A stretch of DNA of 49,250 nt from Acidobacteriota bacterium (lineage in GTDB: Bacteria; Acidobacteriota; Vicinamibacteria; Vicinamibacterales; SCN-69-37): contig JABMNV010000225.1 of NCBI GenBank assembly GCA_013203475.1, positions 1 through 49,250 on the forward strand. Reading direction: 5' to 3'. Shown here piece by piece: positions 1 to 9,782 of the stretch (its first letter is position 1; each line of letters starts with the position of its first letter). Made by a program: the position numbers and the translations under genes. Under the pieces are notes generated by a model, which saw only the letters and a list, made by a program, of their open reading frames with translations, was not told where the DNA came from and searched no databases.

Positions 1-1901
1 CTCGACGGCGAACCCTACACGGTGATTGGCCGGGCGCCACAAGACTTCGCATTCCCCAATGGCAGCGACCTGTGGACCCCTGAAATCCTGACGCCGGAGG
101 ATCTGGCCACGCGCGACCAGCGGTATCTCACCGTGATCGGAGAACTGGCATCCGGCGCCACCCTCGAACAGGCGCAGGCGCACTTTGGCACTGTGTACTC
201 CCGCCTGAAGACGGAATACCCGGCCGACAACCGGGAGTACGAACTCATCGTCCGCACGTTCACCAAGGGCATGGTCGACTTTGGGATGCCCCAGGTGCTG
301 CTGCTCTTTCAGGCTGCGGCCCTCTTGCTCCTCATCATCGCGGGCACCAATATCGCCAACCTGCTGCTGGCGCGCGGAGCGGAACGGCAGCGCGAGTTGG
401 CACTGCGACTGGCGATTGGGGCCGGTCGCGGTCGCCTCATCCGACAAATGCTCGTGGAGAGTGCGGTCCTTGCGCTGGCCGCCGTCCCGGCGGCACTGCT
501 CGTCGCATGGGTGGCGCTGGCTGCGCTGCGCAGCCTGATTCCGGCGGAGATCCTGCGCTACATTCCCGGTTGGTCCACCATGAGTCTGACCCCTCGGATG
601 GCTCTCGTCACCGGCCTCGCCGCCCTGCTGACCTCAGTCCTGTTCGGGTTGATTCCAGCATTCCAGTCATCGAGACTGTCGCTCACGTCGTCGCTCAAAG
701 ACGGCGGACGGTCTTCGACCGCCGGCACCGGTCGCAGCCGGTTGCGACGCGGGTTGGTCGTCGCCGAGATCGCCATTGCGCTTCCACTGCTGGTGTCCTC
801 GGGCCTGGCGGCGATGGGCGGATATCGGATGGCCAGCGGGCCGCAAGGCTTCGACCCGGACGGAGTGGTGGTGCTCAGGGTCAGCCTGCCGGACACGACC
901 TACGCCAACGCAGGCAGTCGGCGCGCCTTCGTCAACCAACTGGCCAGCGCACACCAGGCATTTCCCACATGGCGACGTCAACGGTGTCTCCCTCAAGCTC
1001 AAACAACCAGCGACGTCCCTTCATCGTGGACGGTCTGACCGTAGACGCCGCCCAGGCTCGCGCAGTGAACTACCGCGCCGTCTCAGCTGGATTCTTCGAT
1101 GTGCTGCGCATTCCCATTCAGGACGGACGCGGGATCGGGCCTCACGATGGTGACGGCACTGAACTCGTGGCGGTCGTCAGTCGTTCCCTGGCCGAGGCGT
1201 ATTGGCCGGAGGCCTCGCCCCTTGGTAAACGCGTGAAGTTCGACAAGGACGATACCGAGTGGGCGACCGTGGTCGGCGTGTCAGGCAATGTCCTTGATGA
1301 TTGGTTCATGTCACGCAATGCCCCCACGGTCTATGTGCCGGTGCTGCAACGCCCCAGCACTCAAGTCAACATCCTCGCGCGTGGATCGGGCGTCGTCGCC
1401 GACCAGCTATCGGGACTCCGCGCCGCGATCGCACGAGTGGACGCCGCGCTGCCGGCCTATGACACCAAAACGATGGGCGAGGTGATTCACCTCCGTACCT
1501 CGGGGCTTCGCATGATCAGTCAACTCATGGCGGCGTTCGGCCTGCTCGCGCTCCTGCTCTCCGCCGCGGGTATCTACAGCGTCATGGCGCACTCCGTGGC
1601 ACAACGGCGTCATGAGATCGGCGTGCGCATGGCGTTTGGCGCAACCACTCGCGACGTGCTCAACCTGACCGTCGGTCAGGGCTTGAAGCTGGCCGGCCTC
1701 GGCATCGTCATCGGTCTGGCGATGGCGTTTGGCCTGGCGCGCGTGATCGAAAGCGCCCTGTCCGGAGTGGTTGCGGTCGAGCCAGCCCTGTTTGTCGCGA
1801 TCACTGCGGTGCTGACAATGGTGGCGCTCATGGCGACGCTGCTGCCAGCGCGCCATGCTGCGGCCGTGGACCCTGCGTCGGCGTTGCGGGGAGGTTCGTG
1901 A
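1..1901 (+). pseudogene. ADOP/MacB-like ABC transporter permease, 5' truncated by window edge and frameshifted near 960-970
   Basis: Frame 1 (ORF 22..1038) carries FtsX-like TM text (NIANLLLARGAERQRELALRLAIGAGRGRLIRQMLVES); frame 3 (ORF 507..1901) continues the family (FIVDG...VSAGFFDVLRIPI...GIYSVMAHSVAQRRHEIGVRMAFGA...DPASALRGG). Neither frame alone is complete. Confidence 0.85.
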
Positions 1902-1933
1902 CCAAGAGCCCCAATGCGAGGTACCATTGAGGG

Positions 1934-3100
1934 ATGCGTGGTGAGTCTGACCCTCCGGCAGACGGGAAACCGACGTTTCGGTCGCTGCCGCTGCCTCAAC
2001 GCGAGATCTCCCTCCTCATTGTCCTCTGTGTTCTCTGCGCCATCACGTTCGGGGCCACGCGTCGGATGGCCAGTTGGTCGCGCGGTCGCCGCGCCGAAGC
2101 CGCAGCAGAGTGGTTCGCTCGAGGAGAAGCGCTCACACAAGCGGGCCAACTCGACGCCGGTATCGCTGCGCTGCGGGAAGCCATGGCTGAAGAGCGACAG
2201 AATCCTATCTACGTGCTTGGACTCGCTCGAAGGCTGACCGAAGCCAAACGCCACGACGAGGCCACCCAGCTTTTACTGCAACTGCGACGAGGCCAGCCCG
2301 ATGACGTGGAGGTCAATTACGGACTCGCTCGTCTGGCCGCACTCAACGGCGACGAAGCCGAGGCAGTCCGGTATTACAACTATGCGATGTACGGACTGGT
2401 GCGCATTGGCGTGGACTACAACCGCCGAGAGATTCGGACTGAGTTGATCAACTTCCTGCTCGATGAAGGTGCCCAGCAGGAAGCCCGCATCGAGTTGGAG
2501 GCCCTCGGGCGGGAATTACCTGACGAGCCTGAGGCGAACTTGCAGGCGGCGCAACTCGCCGACCGTGCAGGAGACACTCGCCGGTCCCTTGAATTTTATG
2601 GACGAACGGCAGCCCTGGACCCGACACACGCGGGCGCGGCGGCAGGAGTTGGCAACGCCGCCTTTGTGTTGCGTGACTTCACCACGGCGTCTCGAGAGAT
2701 GGCCCGCGCGATCAGCCTGGGGGCCGATGCACCGAGACTCGCGACGCGCCTGGAAGTCTCCCAACTGGTTCAAAACAGCGACCCTCTGGCGCCAAGGGTC
2801 GCATCAGCGGTACGGGCCAGACGCCTCCGGGCCGGACTGGTGAACGCGGCCTCTGGTTATGACGCGTGTGTAGCCGAGTCAGACGCCGATCAGGAATCGC
2901 CGGACGCGACGCAGGTCGAGCTTCGGGCTCTCACCCGGGGGCGGCAGTCCTCGCTTCAGGATCCCGACGTGCTTGCACGAGGGGTGACCTTGATTGGCGA
3001 GGTGACGGCTGCGATTCAGGCGCGTTGTCCGACCCGCCTGACCCCTCTTGACCAAGCGTGGCAACTCATCGCCGAACTCCATCCGGGTGGAGACCGATGA
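1934..3100 (+). CDS. membrane-anchored tetratricopeptide repeat protein
   Basis: 388 aa ORF, N-terminal TM segment (ISLLIVLCVLCAITFGA) followed by TPR-like helices; stop overlaps the ClC start (ATGA). Confidence 0.75.
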   Translation: MRGESDPPADGKPTFRSLPLPQREISLLIVLCVLCAITFGATRRMASWSRGRRAEAAAEWFARGEALTQAGQLDAGIAALREAMAEERQNPIYVLGLARRLTEAKRHDEATQLLLQLRRGQPDDVEVNYGLARLAALNGDEAEAVRYYNYAMYGLVRIGVDYNRREIRTELINFLLDEGAQQEARIELEALGRELPDEPEANLQAAQLADRAGDTRRSLEFYGRTAALDPTHAGAAAGVGNAAFVLRDFTTASREMARAISLGADAPRLATRLEVSQLVQNSDPLAPRVASAVRARRLRAGLVNAASGYDACVAESDADQESPDATQVELRALTRGRQSSLQDPDVLARGVTLIGEVTAAIQARCPTRLTPLDQAWQLIAELHPGGDR

Positions 3101-4407
3101 AGGTACCCTGGCGGCAAGAGTGGCGGCTGACCGGCGGCCAGCTTTTCTTCGCGCTCACGGTCGTGATTGGCATTCTGGCCGGACTGGCGGCCGTGCTCTT
3201 CGCACTGACCATCGACGCCGCGCGCGAGGGGTTTTTTGGCATCGCCCCGTCGCCGTGGCGTCGGTTTCTGATTCCGTCGGTCGTCAGCATCTTCACCGGT
3301 ATTCTGCTCGCGAAGTTCTTCAACGACGCGCGCGGCAGCGGCGTACCCCAGACGACGGTCGCCTACCAGTTACGCGATGGTGTGATTTCACCTCGTGTGA
3401 CGATCGGAAAATTTCTCACGGGCGTCCTCTGCATCGGGTCGGGACATTCGATGGGCCGAGAGGGTCCGTCGGTCCAGATTGGCGCGGGCCTGGCCTCGTG
3501 GGCCGGACAGTGGCTGCGCCTGTCACCAAGCCAGATGCGCAACATCGTTCCGGTCGGTGCGTCGGCGGCGCTGGCGGCCGCGTTCAACACACCGATTGCT
3601 GCGGTGTTGTTTTCGCTTGAGGAAGTCATTGGCGACATGAACGCGCCGCTCTTGGGGTCGACCGTCGTCGCCTCAGTTTCGGCCGTGATCGTCGAGCGGT
3701 CGATTCTCGGGAACGAACCGCTATTTCACGTCCCCGGGTACCAAATGGTGCATCCCAGTGAATTGGCGGCATACGCGGCGCTGGGCATCATTGGTGGCGT
3801 GGCGTCGGTCGCTTTCTGCAAGGGGTTGCTCTCCTTGCGCCTGAGGTTTCAAAAACTTCCCGAGACCACGCGGATGTGGCAACCCGCGATGGGCGGACTC
3901 GCCATCGGCCTCATCCTGATCTTCTTTCCTCAAGTGGCCGGGGTCGGCTATCAACACATCGACCAGGCCCTCAACGGCGGCCTGCTGTGGCCGACGATGG
4001 CGATGCTGGGTGTCGTCAAGTTGGGCGCGACGATAATTTCGTATTCGAGCGGAAACGCGGGCGGCATTTTTGCCCCGAGCCTTTATATCGGCGCGATGCT
4101 TGGCGGCACGGTCGGAATACTGGCGCAGTACATTGCGCCGTTTCCGATTGCTGAGCCCGGCGCCTATGCGCTCGTCGGCATGGGCGCGCTGTTCGCTGGC
4201 ATCATCCGCGCGCCGCTGACCTCAGTGTTCATGATTTTCGAGATTACACAGGACTACCAGATTCTGGTGCCGCTGATGGTGGCGAATATGCTGAGCCTGG
4301 CTATTTCCCGTCGCTATCAGCCTGAGCCCATCTACCGGGCGCTGCTCCGACAAGACGGCATCGTCCTCAAATCTGGTGGCACGAACAAGGCGTCGTCGCC
4401 AGCCTAG
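3097..4407 (+). CDS. ClC-family chloride channel / antiporter
   Basis: GSGVPQTTVAYQLRDG, GREGPSVQIGAG and GNAGGIFAPSLYIGAMLGG motifs; start ATG at 3097 overlaps the upstream TGA. Confidence 0.93.
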   Translation: MKVPWRQEWRLTGGQLFFALTVVIGILAGLAAVLFALTIDAAREGFFGIAPSPWRRFLIPSVVSIFTGILLAKFFNDARGSGVPQTTVAYQLRDGVISPRVTIGKFLTGVLCIGSGHSMGREGPSVQIGAGLASWAGQWLRLSPSQMRNIVPVGASAALAAAFNTPIAAVLFSLEEVIGDMNAPLLGSTVVASVSAVIVERSILGNEPLFHVPGYQMVHPSELAAYAALGIIGGVASVAFCKGLLSLRLRFQKLPETTRMWQPAMGGLAIGLILIFFPQVAGVGYQHIDQALNGGLLWPTMAMLGVVKLGATIISYSSGNAGGIFAPSLYIGAMLGGTVGILAQYIAPFPIAEPGAYALVGMGALFAGIIRAPLTSVFMIFEITQDYQILVPLMVANMLSLAISRRYQPEPIYRALLRQDGIVLKSGGTNKASSPA

Positions 4408-4441
4408 GACGCGGGCCTTCTGCGGCTTGGGCTTCTCGGCC

Positions 4442-5737
4442 CTACCGGCTCAGGTACTGCAGCACGACACTCGCCATCGCTTTCATGCCGATGCGCAGGG
4501 CGTCTTCATCGATGTCGAAGTATTCGGTGTGCCACATGGCCGTGATGCCTTTGTCAGGGTTGGCGACGCCGAGGAAGAAGTAGAAGCCGGGAATCTTCTT
4601 CTGATAGAACGCGAAATCTTCTGCCACCATCTGCGCCGGCGGCGACACCAGATTCTCGGCACCCACGGCCGCTTCCAGCGCCGGCAGCGAGGCCGTCACG
4701 AGGGCAGGATTGTTGAACGTGACCGGCGCGGTCTCGACGTATTCGAGCTCAAACGTCGCGCCAGACGCCGAAGTGATGCCCTGCAGTAGCTGGGTCATCT
4801 TGGCCTTCACCGTGCTCGGGCCATCTTCACTCAACGACCGCACCGTCCCGGTCATCGTCACGCTGTCGGCAATGATGTTGAACCGACTGCCACCCGAGAT
4901 GGTGCCGACACTGACCACGGTCGGCTTCTGGGCATCGATTTGACGCGCCGGAATCATCTGCAAGGCTTCGACCACCTGCGCGGCGATTGGCACCGGATCA
5001 ATGCCCGTGTGCGGCATCGCGCCGTGGGTACTCTTGCCAATGATTTTGATCGTGAATCGGTCGGCACTGGCCATGGCACCGCCCGAGTTGTAGCCAATCT
5101 TGCCGACGTGCAGAGTGGGCATGACGTGCAGGCCAAAAATCGCCGCGGGGGTCGGGTTTGTCAGTGGCCAGTCGTCAAGCACTTTCAGTGCTCCTGTGGG
5201 TCCGCCGTCAGGGTCCCCCTCCTCAGCAGGCTGAAATAGAAACACCACGGTGCCAGGCAGATCCACGCGCATTCGGGCAAATATTTCCGCAACACCGAGG
5301 GCCATCGCGGTATGCCCATCATGCCCACACGCGTGTTTCACGTTGGGGACGATGGATTTGTAGGGCACGTCGATTAGTTCCGGCACCGGCAGCGCATCCA
5401 TGTCGGCGCGCACGGCCACCACGGGCCCGGGACGGGCGCCTTTGAGCACCCCGACCACGCCGGTGCCGCCCACACCGGTCCGTACCTCGTCGAATTTCAG
5501 GGCCCGCAACCGATCGGCCACCAGTGCGGCGGTGCGAGTCTCACGAAAGCCGAGTTCCGGATTGCGATGAATGTCGCGGCGGATTTCTATAATGGCGGGA
5601 TGGAGTTCAGTGGCCAGCGCGTCCACGCGGGCACGCAGGTCTTCCGGCGTACGCCCACTCTGCGCCCCTGCCTGAGAGCCGACGACCCCGGCTGTCACCA
5701 GCGTGAGGCCGACAATGAGAATCATCCGTGACTGCAT
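4442..5737 (-). CDS. M20-family amidohydrolase / peptidase (hippurate hydrolase-like), exported
   Basis: [53 protein letters not shown] motifs; N-terminal signal-like sequence. Confidence 0.93.
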   Translation of the reverse strand: MQSRMILIVGLTLVTAGVVGSQAGAQSGRTPEDLRARVDALATELHPAIIEIRRDIHRNPELGFRETRTAALVADRLRALKFDEVRTGVGGTGVVGVLKGARPGPVVAVRADMDALPVPELIDVPYKSIVPNVKHACGHDGHTAMALGVAEIFARMRVDLPGTVVFLFQPAEEGDPDGGPTGALKVLDDWPLTNPTPAAIFGLHVMPTLHVGKIGYNSGGAMASADRFTIKIIGKSTHGAMPHTGIDPVPIAAQVVEALQMIPARQIDAQKPTVVSVGTISGGSRFNIIADSVTMTGTVRSLSEDGPSTVKAKMTQLLQGITSASGATFELEYVETAPVTFNNPALVTASLPALEAAVGAENLVSPPAQMVAEDFAFYQKKIPGFYFFLGVANPDKGITAMWHTEYFDIDEDALRIGMKAMASVVLQYLSR

Positions 5738-5743
5738 GGGCTG

Positions 5744-5751
5744 ACTATAAT
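5744..5751. promoter_or_regulatory. overlapping divergent -10 elements (minus TATAGT 5749-5744; plus TATAAT 5746-5751)
   Basis: Sequence ACTATAAT in a 20-bp divergent intergenic gap; each hexamer lies exactly 6 nt from its start codon (5737 minus, 5758 plus). Confidence 0.6.
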
Positions 5752-5757
5752 CGCTCT

Positions 5758-6897
5758 ATGCGACTCTTAGGACTCTTCTTCTGTGTCATCTGTGTCATGG
5801 GCGCGGCCAGCCCGACGGCCCAACAGCCAGACCCGATGGTGGAACGCGCACGACGCCTGCTTCGGGACGTGCCGGTCTTTGATGGTCACAACGACTATCC
5901 ATGGGCCATCCGTGAGAAAGCCAACGGCGATTTGGCGAACCTCGACCTTCGGCAGCCACAGCCAACGATCCACACAGACTTCGCCCGACTCGCCAAAGGC
6001 GGAGTAGGCGCGCAATTCTGGTCGGTCTATGTGCCGGTCGAACTGCAAGGACAGACGGCTGTCACGGCCACGCTCGAGCAAATCGACGTCGTCCACCGCA
6101 TGGTCGCGCGGTATCCCGACAGACTGGAACTGGCGCTGACTGCGGCCGACGTTGAACGCATCCAGAAGGCTGGCAAGATCGCGTCGCTCATCGGCATGGA
6201 GGGCGGCCATTCGATTGACTCGTCGTTGGGGACGCTGCGGATGATGTATCGACTCGGCGCTCGCTACATGACGTTGACGCACAGCCTCAACACCCCCTGG
6301 GCGGACTCCTCGACCGACGTCGCCGTGCACAATGGACTGTCAGCCTTTGGCGAGGACGTGGTCCGCGAGATGAATCGCCTGGGCATGCTCGTGGATCTGA
6401 GTCACGTGTCGCCGGACACCATGGCGGACGCGCTCGGTGTGACATCGGCACCGGTCATTTTTTCTCATTCATCGGCCCGCGCGTTGACCGACGTCCCTCG
6501 TGATGTGCCAGACGCGATCCTGAGGCAGTTGCCAAAAAATGGCGGCGTCGTGATGGTGACCTTCGTGCCGGGGTTCATTTCCCAGGAAGTGGCAGACTTC
6601 AACGCCCTGCCAGCCGAAGCGAGGGTGGGCAAAGAAGCGCCACGGGCCACCATCATCCAGGTGGCCGACCACATCGACCACATCAAGGCCGTCGCGGGCA
6701 TTAACCACATCGGCCTCGGGGGCGACTTTGACGGCATTACCCAGGTCGTGCTGGGACTGGAAGATACGTCCACCTACCCCGACCTGATGGCCGAACTCCT
6801 GCGCCGAGGTTACTCGGATGAAGACGTCAGGAAGATCGCGGGGAAGAACATCCTGCGCGTCCTGAAGAAAGCCGAGGACGTCGCCAGAAAACAGTGA
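5758..6897 (+). CDS. membrane dipeptidase (renal dipeptidase, M19 family)
   Basis: [64 protein letters not shown] motifs; signal peptide if ATG 5758 is used. Confidence 0.93.
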   Translation: MRLLGLFFCVICVMGAASPTAQQPDPMVERARRLLRDVPVFDGHNDYPWAIREKANGDLANLDLRQPQPTIHTDFARLAKGGVGAQFWSVYVPVELQGQTAVTATLEQIDVVHRMVARYPDRLELALTAADVERIQKAGKIASLIGMEGGHSIDSSLGTLRMMYRLGARYMTLTHSLNTPWADSSTDVAVHNGLSAFGEDVVREMNRLGMLVDLSHVSPDTMADALGVTSAPVIFSHSSARALTDVPRDVPDAILRQLPKNGGVVMVTFVPGFISQEVADFNALPAEARVGKEAPRATIIQVADHIDHIKAVAGINHIGLGGDFDGITQVVLGLEDTSTYPDLMAELLRRGYSDEDVRKIAGKNILRVLKKAEDVARKQ

Positions 6898-6904
6898 GCG
6901 ATGA

Positions 6905-7576
6905 ATGGTTGACTCCAACACGACAGCGGCGAGACATCAGGACACGACTCCTGTGGTGATCGTGGCGCTTGGCGATTCAACGACCGCGGGAACGCCGCAG
7001 TTCAAGTCGCCACTGGAAGCCCCACCCGACGGTGCGGGTCACCGGGAAAGTCAATTCTCGTACTGGTTGATGCGCGCACATCCTGGCTGGACGGTGCTGA
7101 ACCGGGGAGTGAACGGCGAACGCAGCGACGAGATCGCGGCACGATTCGACCGAGACGTCGTGGCCGTCAAGCCGAGCGTGGTCATCATCATCGCAGGCGT
7201 GAACGACGTCTACCAGGGCCGCCCGGCCTCACACGTGACCGCACAGTTGCGCGCGATGTACGACCGTGCGGCTGCGGCAGGCATCCCGGTGGTGGCGGGG
7301 TCGATCGTTCCGTTCAACACCGCCACTGACGAGCAGAACGCCCGCATGCACACGATCAACGCGTGGATCGAGGCAGAGGCAGCCGGCGACACACACATTG
7401 GGTTTGTTGATACCCGATCCGCGACGGCGGCAGCGGATAACGCCGACCGACTTGCCGGGTCGCCGGATGGCCTGCATCCAGACGTCGACGGTTATCGCAA
7501 GATGGCCGACGTCATCAGGACGACGATTGAGGCGGTCCTGGAGTCCTACTGTCCCGAATCTGCGCTGGGGCCGTAG
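6905..7576 (+). CDS. SGNH/GDSL-family hydrolase
   Basis: GDSTTAG block I, NRGVNGE, GVND and DGLHPDVDGY catalytic blocks. Confidence 0.88.
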   Translation: MVDSNTTAARHQDTTPVVIVALGDSTTAGTPQFKSPLEAPPDGAGHRESQFSYWLMRAHPGWTVLNRGVNGERSDEIAARFDRDVVAVKPSVVIIIAGVNDVYQGRPASHVTAQLRAMYDRAAAAGIPVVAGSIVPFNTATDEQNARMHTINAWIEAEAAGDTHIGFVDTRSATAAADNADRLAGSPDGLHPDVDGYRKMADVIRTTIEAVLESYCPESALGP

Positions 7577-7990
7577 AGGTCAGGCACCTTCGATCCGAGT
7601 GCGCGCAGATAGGCCGCCAGTTGACCGCGATGGTGGATGCTGTGATTGTTCGCCAGCCCAAGGAACGAGACAGCGGGCAACTGCATCATCCCGAAGTAGT
7701 CCACGGCCCGCGTCAGATCCTCGGCTGACATCGCCTTGACCGCCGCCAGCGTGGCGGGCAGTTCTCTTTCATAAAACGCCACGACTTCAGCCACGGTCTT
7801 GAACTGAGCCTCGGCGGCTTTCTGTCGTTCCGCGTCGTGCCACATCCCACGCGGACCGCGACTTCGGGTCCGGCTTGTAGTCACGGGTGTCGTCTTTCAC
7901 CGCGGCGATCACTTTGCACGTCGCGGGGAATTCACCCTGCATCAAGTTCACCATCTGATCTGCCAAAAACGTTGCCTGGTCCCCGGTCAT
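7546..7990 (-). pseudogene. DinB-family protein, frameshifted/internally deleted near 7845-7865
   Basis: N-terminal part in one frame ([49 protein letters not shown]), C-terminal part in another (FKTVAEVVAFYERELPATLAAV...NHSIHHRGQLAAYLRALG); the expected middle HIA.SD.WF segment is absent. Confidence 0.75.
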
Positions 7991-8724
7991 TGCTGGTTTC
8001 CTCCTGTGGCAAGACGACGATTCACTTCGGTCCAATTGATCACATTCCAGAACGCCGCCACGTAGTCGGCGCGGCGATTCTGATACGTCAAATAGTAGGC
8101 ATGCTCCCAGACATCCAGGCCAAAGATGGGCTTGCGTCCGTCGGCCAGCGGTGTGTCCTGATTGCCTGAGCTATGAATGACCAGCGTGCCGCTGTCATCG
8201 CTCAACCACGCCCAGCCGCTCCCGAATCGTGACCCGGCGGCTTGGGCGAACTGTTGCTTGAACGTGTCGAAGTCGCCAAAGGCTCCCGTAATCGCCGCGG
8301 CGGCGGCGCCCGTGGGGGCTCCCCCCCCACTGGGCGACATCAACGTCCAGAACTGCGTGTGGTTGTAATGCCCGCCGCCCGAGTTCTGAACGGCCGTGCG
8401 AATGCCCTCTGGCACAGCACCGAGATTGCTCAGCATGTCGTCGAGTGAACGTCCCGCCACTGATGGCTCTTTGGCCAGCGCGGCATTGAGACCATTGACG
8501 TACCCCTGATGATGCCGGTCGTGATGAATAGTCATCGTTTGCGCATCGATATGTGGTTCGAGCGCGGCCACCGGATACGGCAACGGCGGCAGCGTGAACG
8601 GGCCGGTCGCTGCCTGCGGTGGCGCGAACGCCGTCAGCGGCGCGGCGGCGTGGAGTCGGGGACCTGCGACTGCGGCCAGAGCTGCGCCTCCGGCCGTGGA
8701 TAGAAGTTCACGTCGTGTCAGCAT
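7987..8724 (-). CDS. Fe/Mn superoxide dismutase with twin-arginine-like signal
   Basis: [54 protein letters not shown] motifs; N-terminus [21 protein letters not shown]. The longer ORF start (8790) is translation of the tandem repeat. Confidence 0.93.
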   Translation of the reverse strand: MLTRRELLSTAGGAALAAVAGPRLHAAAPLTAFAPPQAATGPFTLPPLPYPVAALEPHIDAQTMTIHHDRHHQGYVNGLNAALAKEPSVAGRSLDDMLSNLGAVPEGIRTAVQNSGGGHYNHTQFWTLMSPSGGGAPTGAAAAAITGAFGDFDTFKQQFAQAAGSRFGSGWAWLSDDSGTLVIHSSGNQDTPLADGRKPIFGLDVWEHAYYLTYQNRRADYVAAFWNVINWTEVNRRLATGGNQQ

Positions 8725-8743
8725 GGTCAATACTCTAGCACCC

Positions 8744-8803
8744 AGCACGCAGCACGCAGCACGCAGCACGCAGCACGCAGCACGCAGCACGCAGCGCGCA
8801 GCG
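8744..8803. repeat. tandem heptamer repeat (AGCACGC)x7 + AGCGCGC + AGCG
   Basis: Counted directly: seven perfect AGCACGC units from 8744 to 8792, a variant AGCGCGC at 8793-8799, partial AGCG to 8803. Confidence 0.97.
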
Positions 8804-8816
8804 TTAAGATAGTCAC

Positions 8817-9782
8817 GTGCTGGTCAACTGTGTGGCGTACAAAGCGGGGCGGAAGGTCGCTGACATCCCCATCGGAGCCATTCGGGAATATCTGACTGAT
8901 CCGGAGTGTTTTGTCTGGATCGCGTTGATGGACCCGGATTCGACTGAGTTAACCACGCTTCAAACCGAGTTCGACTGGCACGAACTGGCGGTCGAAGACG
9001 CCCACCATGGACATCAGCGCCCTAAGATCGAGGAATACGACGGGTCGTTGTTTGTGGTCCTTCACATGATCGAAGCGCAGGACCGCGAGCTGCGCGTGGG
9101 CGAAGTCGCGTTATTTGTCGGACCGCAATACATCGTCTCGGTGCGGCGCAATGCGGGGCGAGGCTTCGCTGAAGTCAGACGCCGCTGTGAACAGGAACCC
9201 GACCTCTTGCGCCACGGCCCGGGGTACGTGATGTATGAGTTGATGGACACCGTGGTCGATCGCTATTTTCCCTTGATCGATGAACTGACACGCGAGATTG
9301 AAGAAATCGAAGAACGAGTCTTTGCCGGTGAGACCACGCGTGCACAAATTGAGGCCCTGTATACGTATAAACAGCGACTGATGGTGCTCGACCATGCGAT
9401 CGCTCCCTTGCTTGAGGTCACCGCCAGGTTGCACGGGGGACGAGTGCCGCCGATGTGCGCCGGACTCCAAAATTATTTTCGTGATGTCTACGACCATCTG
9501 CACCGGCTGAGGCACGCCACGGAAAACCTCCGCGACATGGTCAACACCGCCCTGTCGGTGACGCTGTCGCTCATCACCTTGCAGGAGAGTCAAGTGACCA
9601 AGCGGCTCGCCGCCTACGCGGCCATTGTCGCGGTACCGACGATGATCGCTGGCGTGTACGGGATGAACTTCAAGCACATGCCGGAACTCGACTCCGTTTA
9701 TGGTTACCCTGTGGCGCTGAGTGTCATGGCAATCATCGACGCGTACCTCGTCTATCGTTTGAGGAAGGCGAAGTGGCTCTAG
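8817..9782 (+). CDS. corA: CorA-family magnesium/divalent cation transporter
   Basis: C-terminal [10 protein letters not shown] (GMN motif) with two TM helices; CorA N-terminal domain; GTG start. Confidence 0.92.
   Translation: MLVNCVAYKAGRKVADIPIGAIREYLTDPECFVWIALMDPDSTELTTLQTEFDWHELAVEDAHHGHQRPKIEEYDGSLFVVLHMIEAQDRELRVGEVALFVGPQYIVSVRRNAGRGFAEVRRRCEQEPDLLRHGPGYVMYELMDTVVDRYFPLIDELTREIEEIEERVFAGETTRAQIEALYTYKQRLMVLDHAIAPLLEVTARLHGGRVPPMCAGLQNYFRDVYDHLHRLRHATENLRDMVNTALSVTLSLITLQESQVTKRLAAYAAIVAVPTMIAGVYGMNFKHMPELDSVYGYPVALSVMAIIDAYLVYRLRKAKWL

Noticed and set aside
960-970. Programmed -1 frameshift in the ADOP permease
   Set aside because: TTTCCCACA is not an X-XXY-YYZ slippery site in the required frame, and ADOP permeases are not known to use recoding; an indel is simpler.
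8744-8803. Possible CRISPR array
   Set aside because: Direct 7-bp head-to-tail repeat with no spacers and no cas genes nearby.
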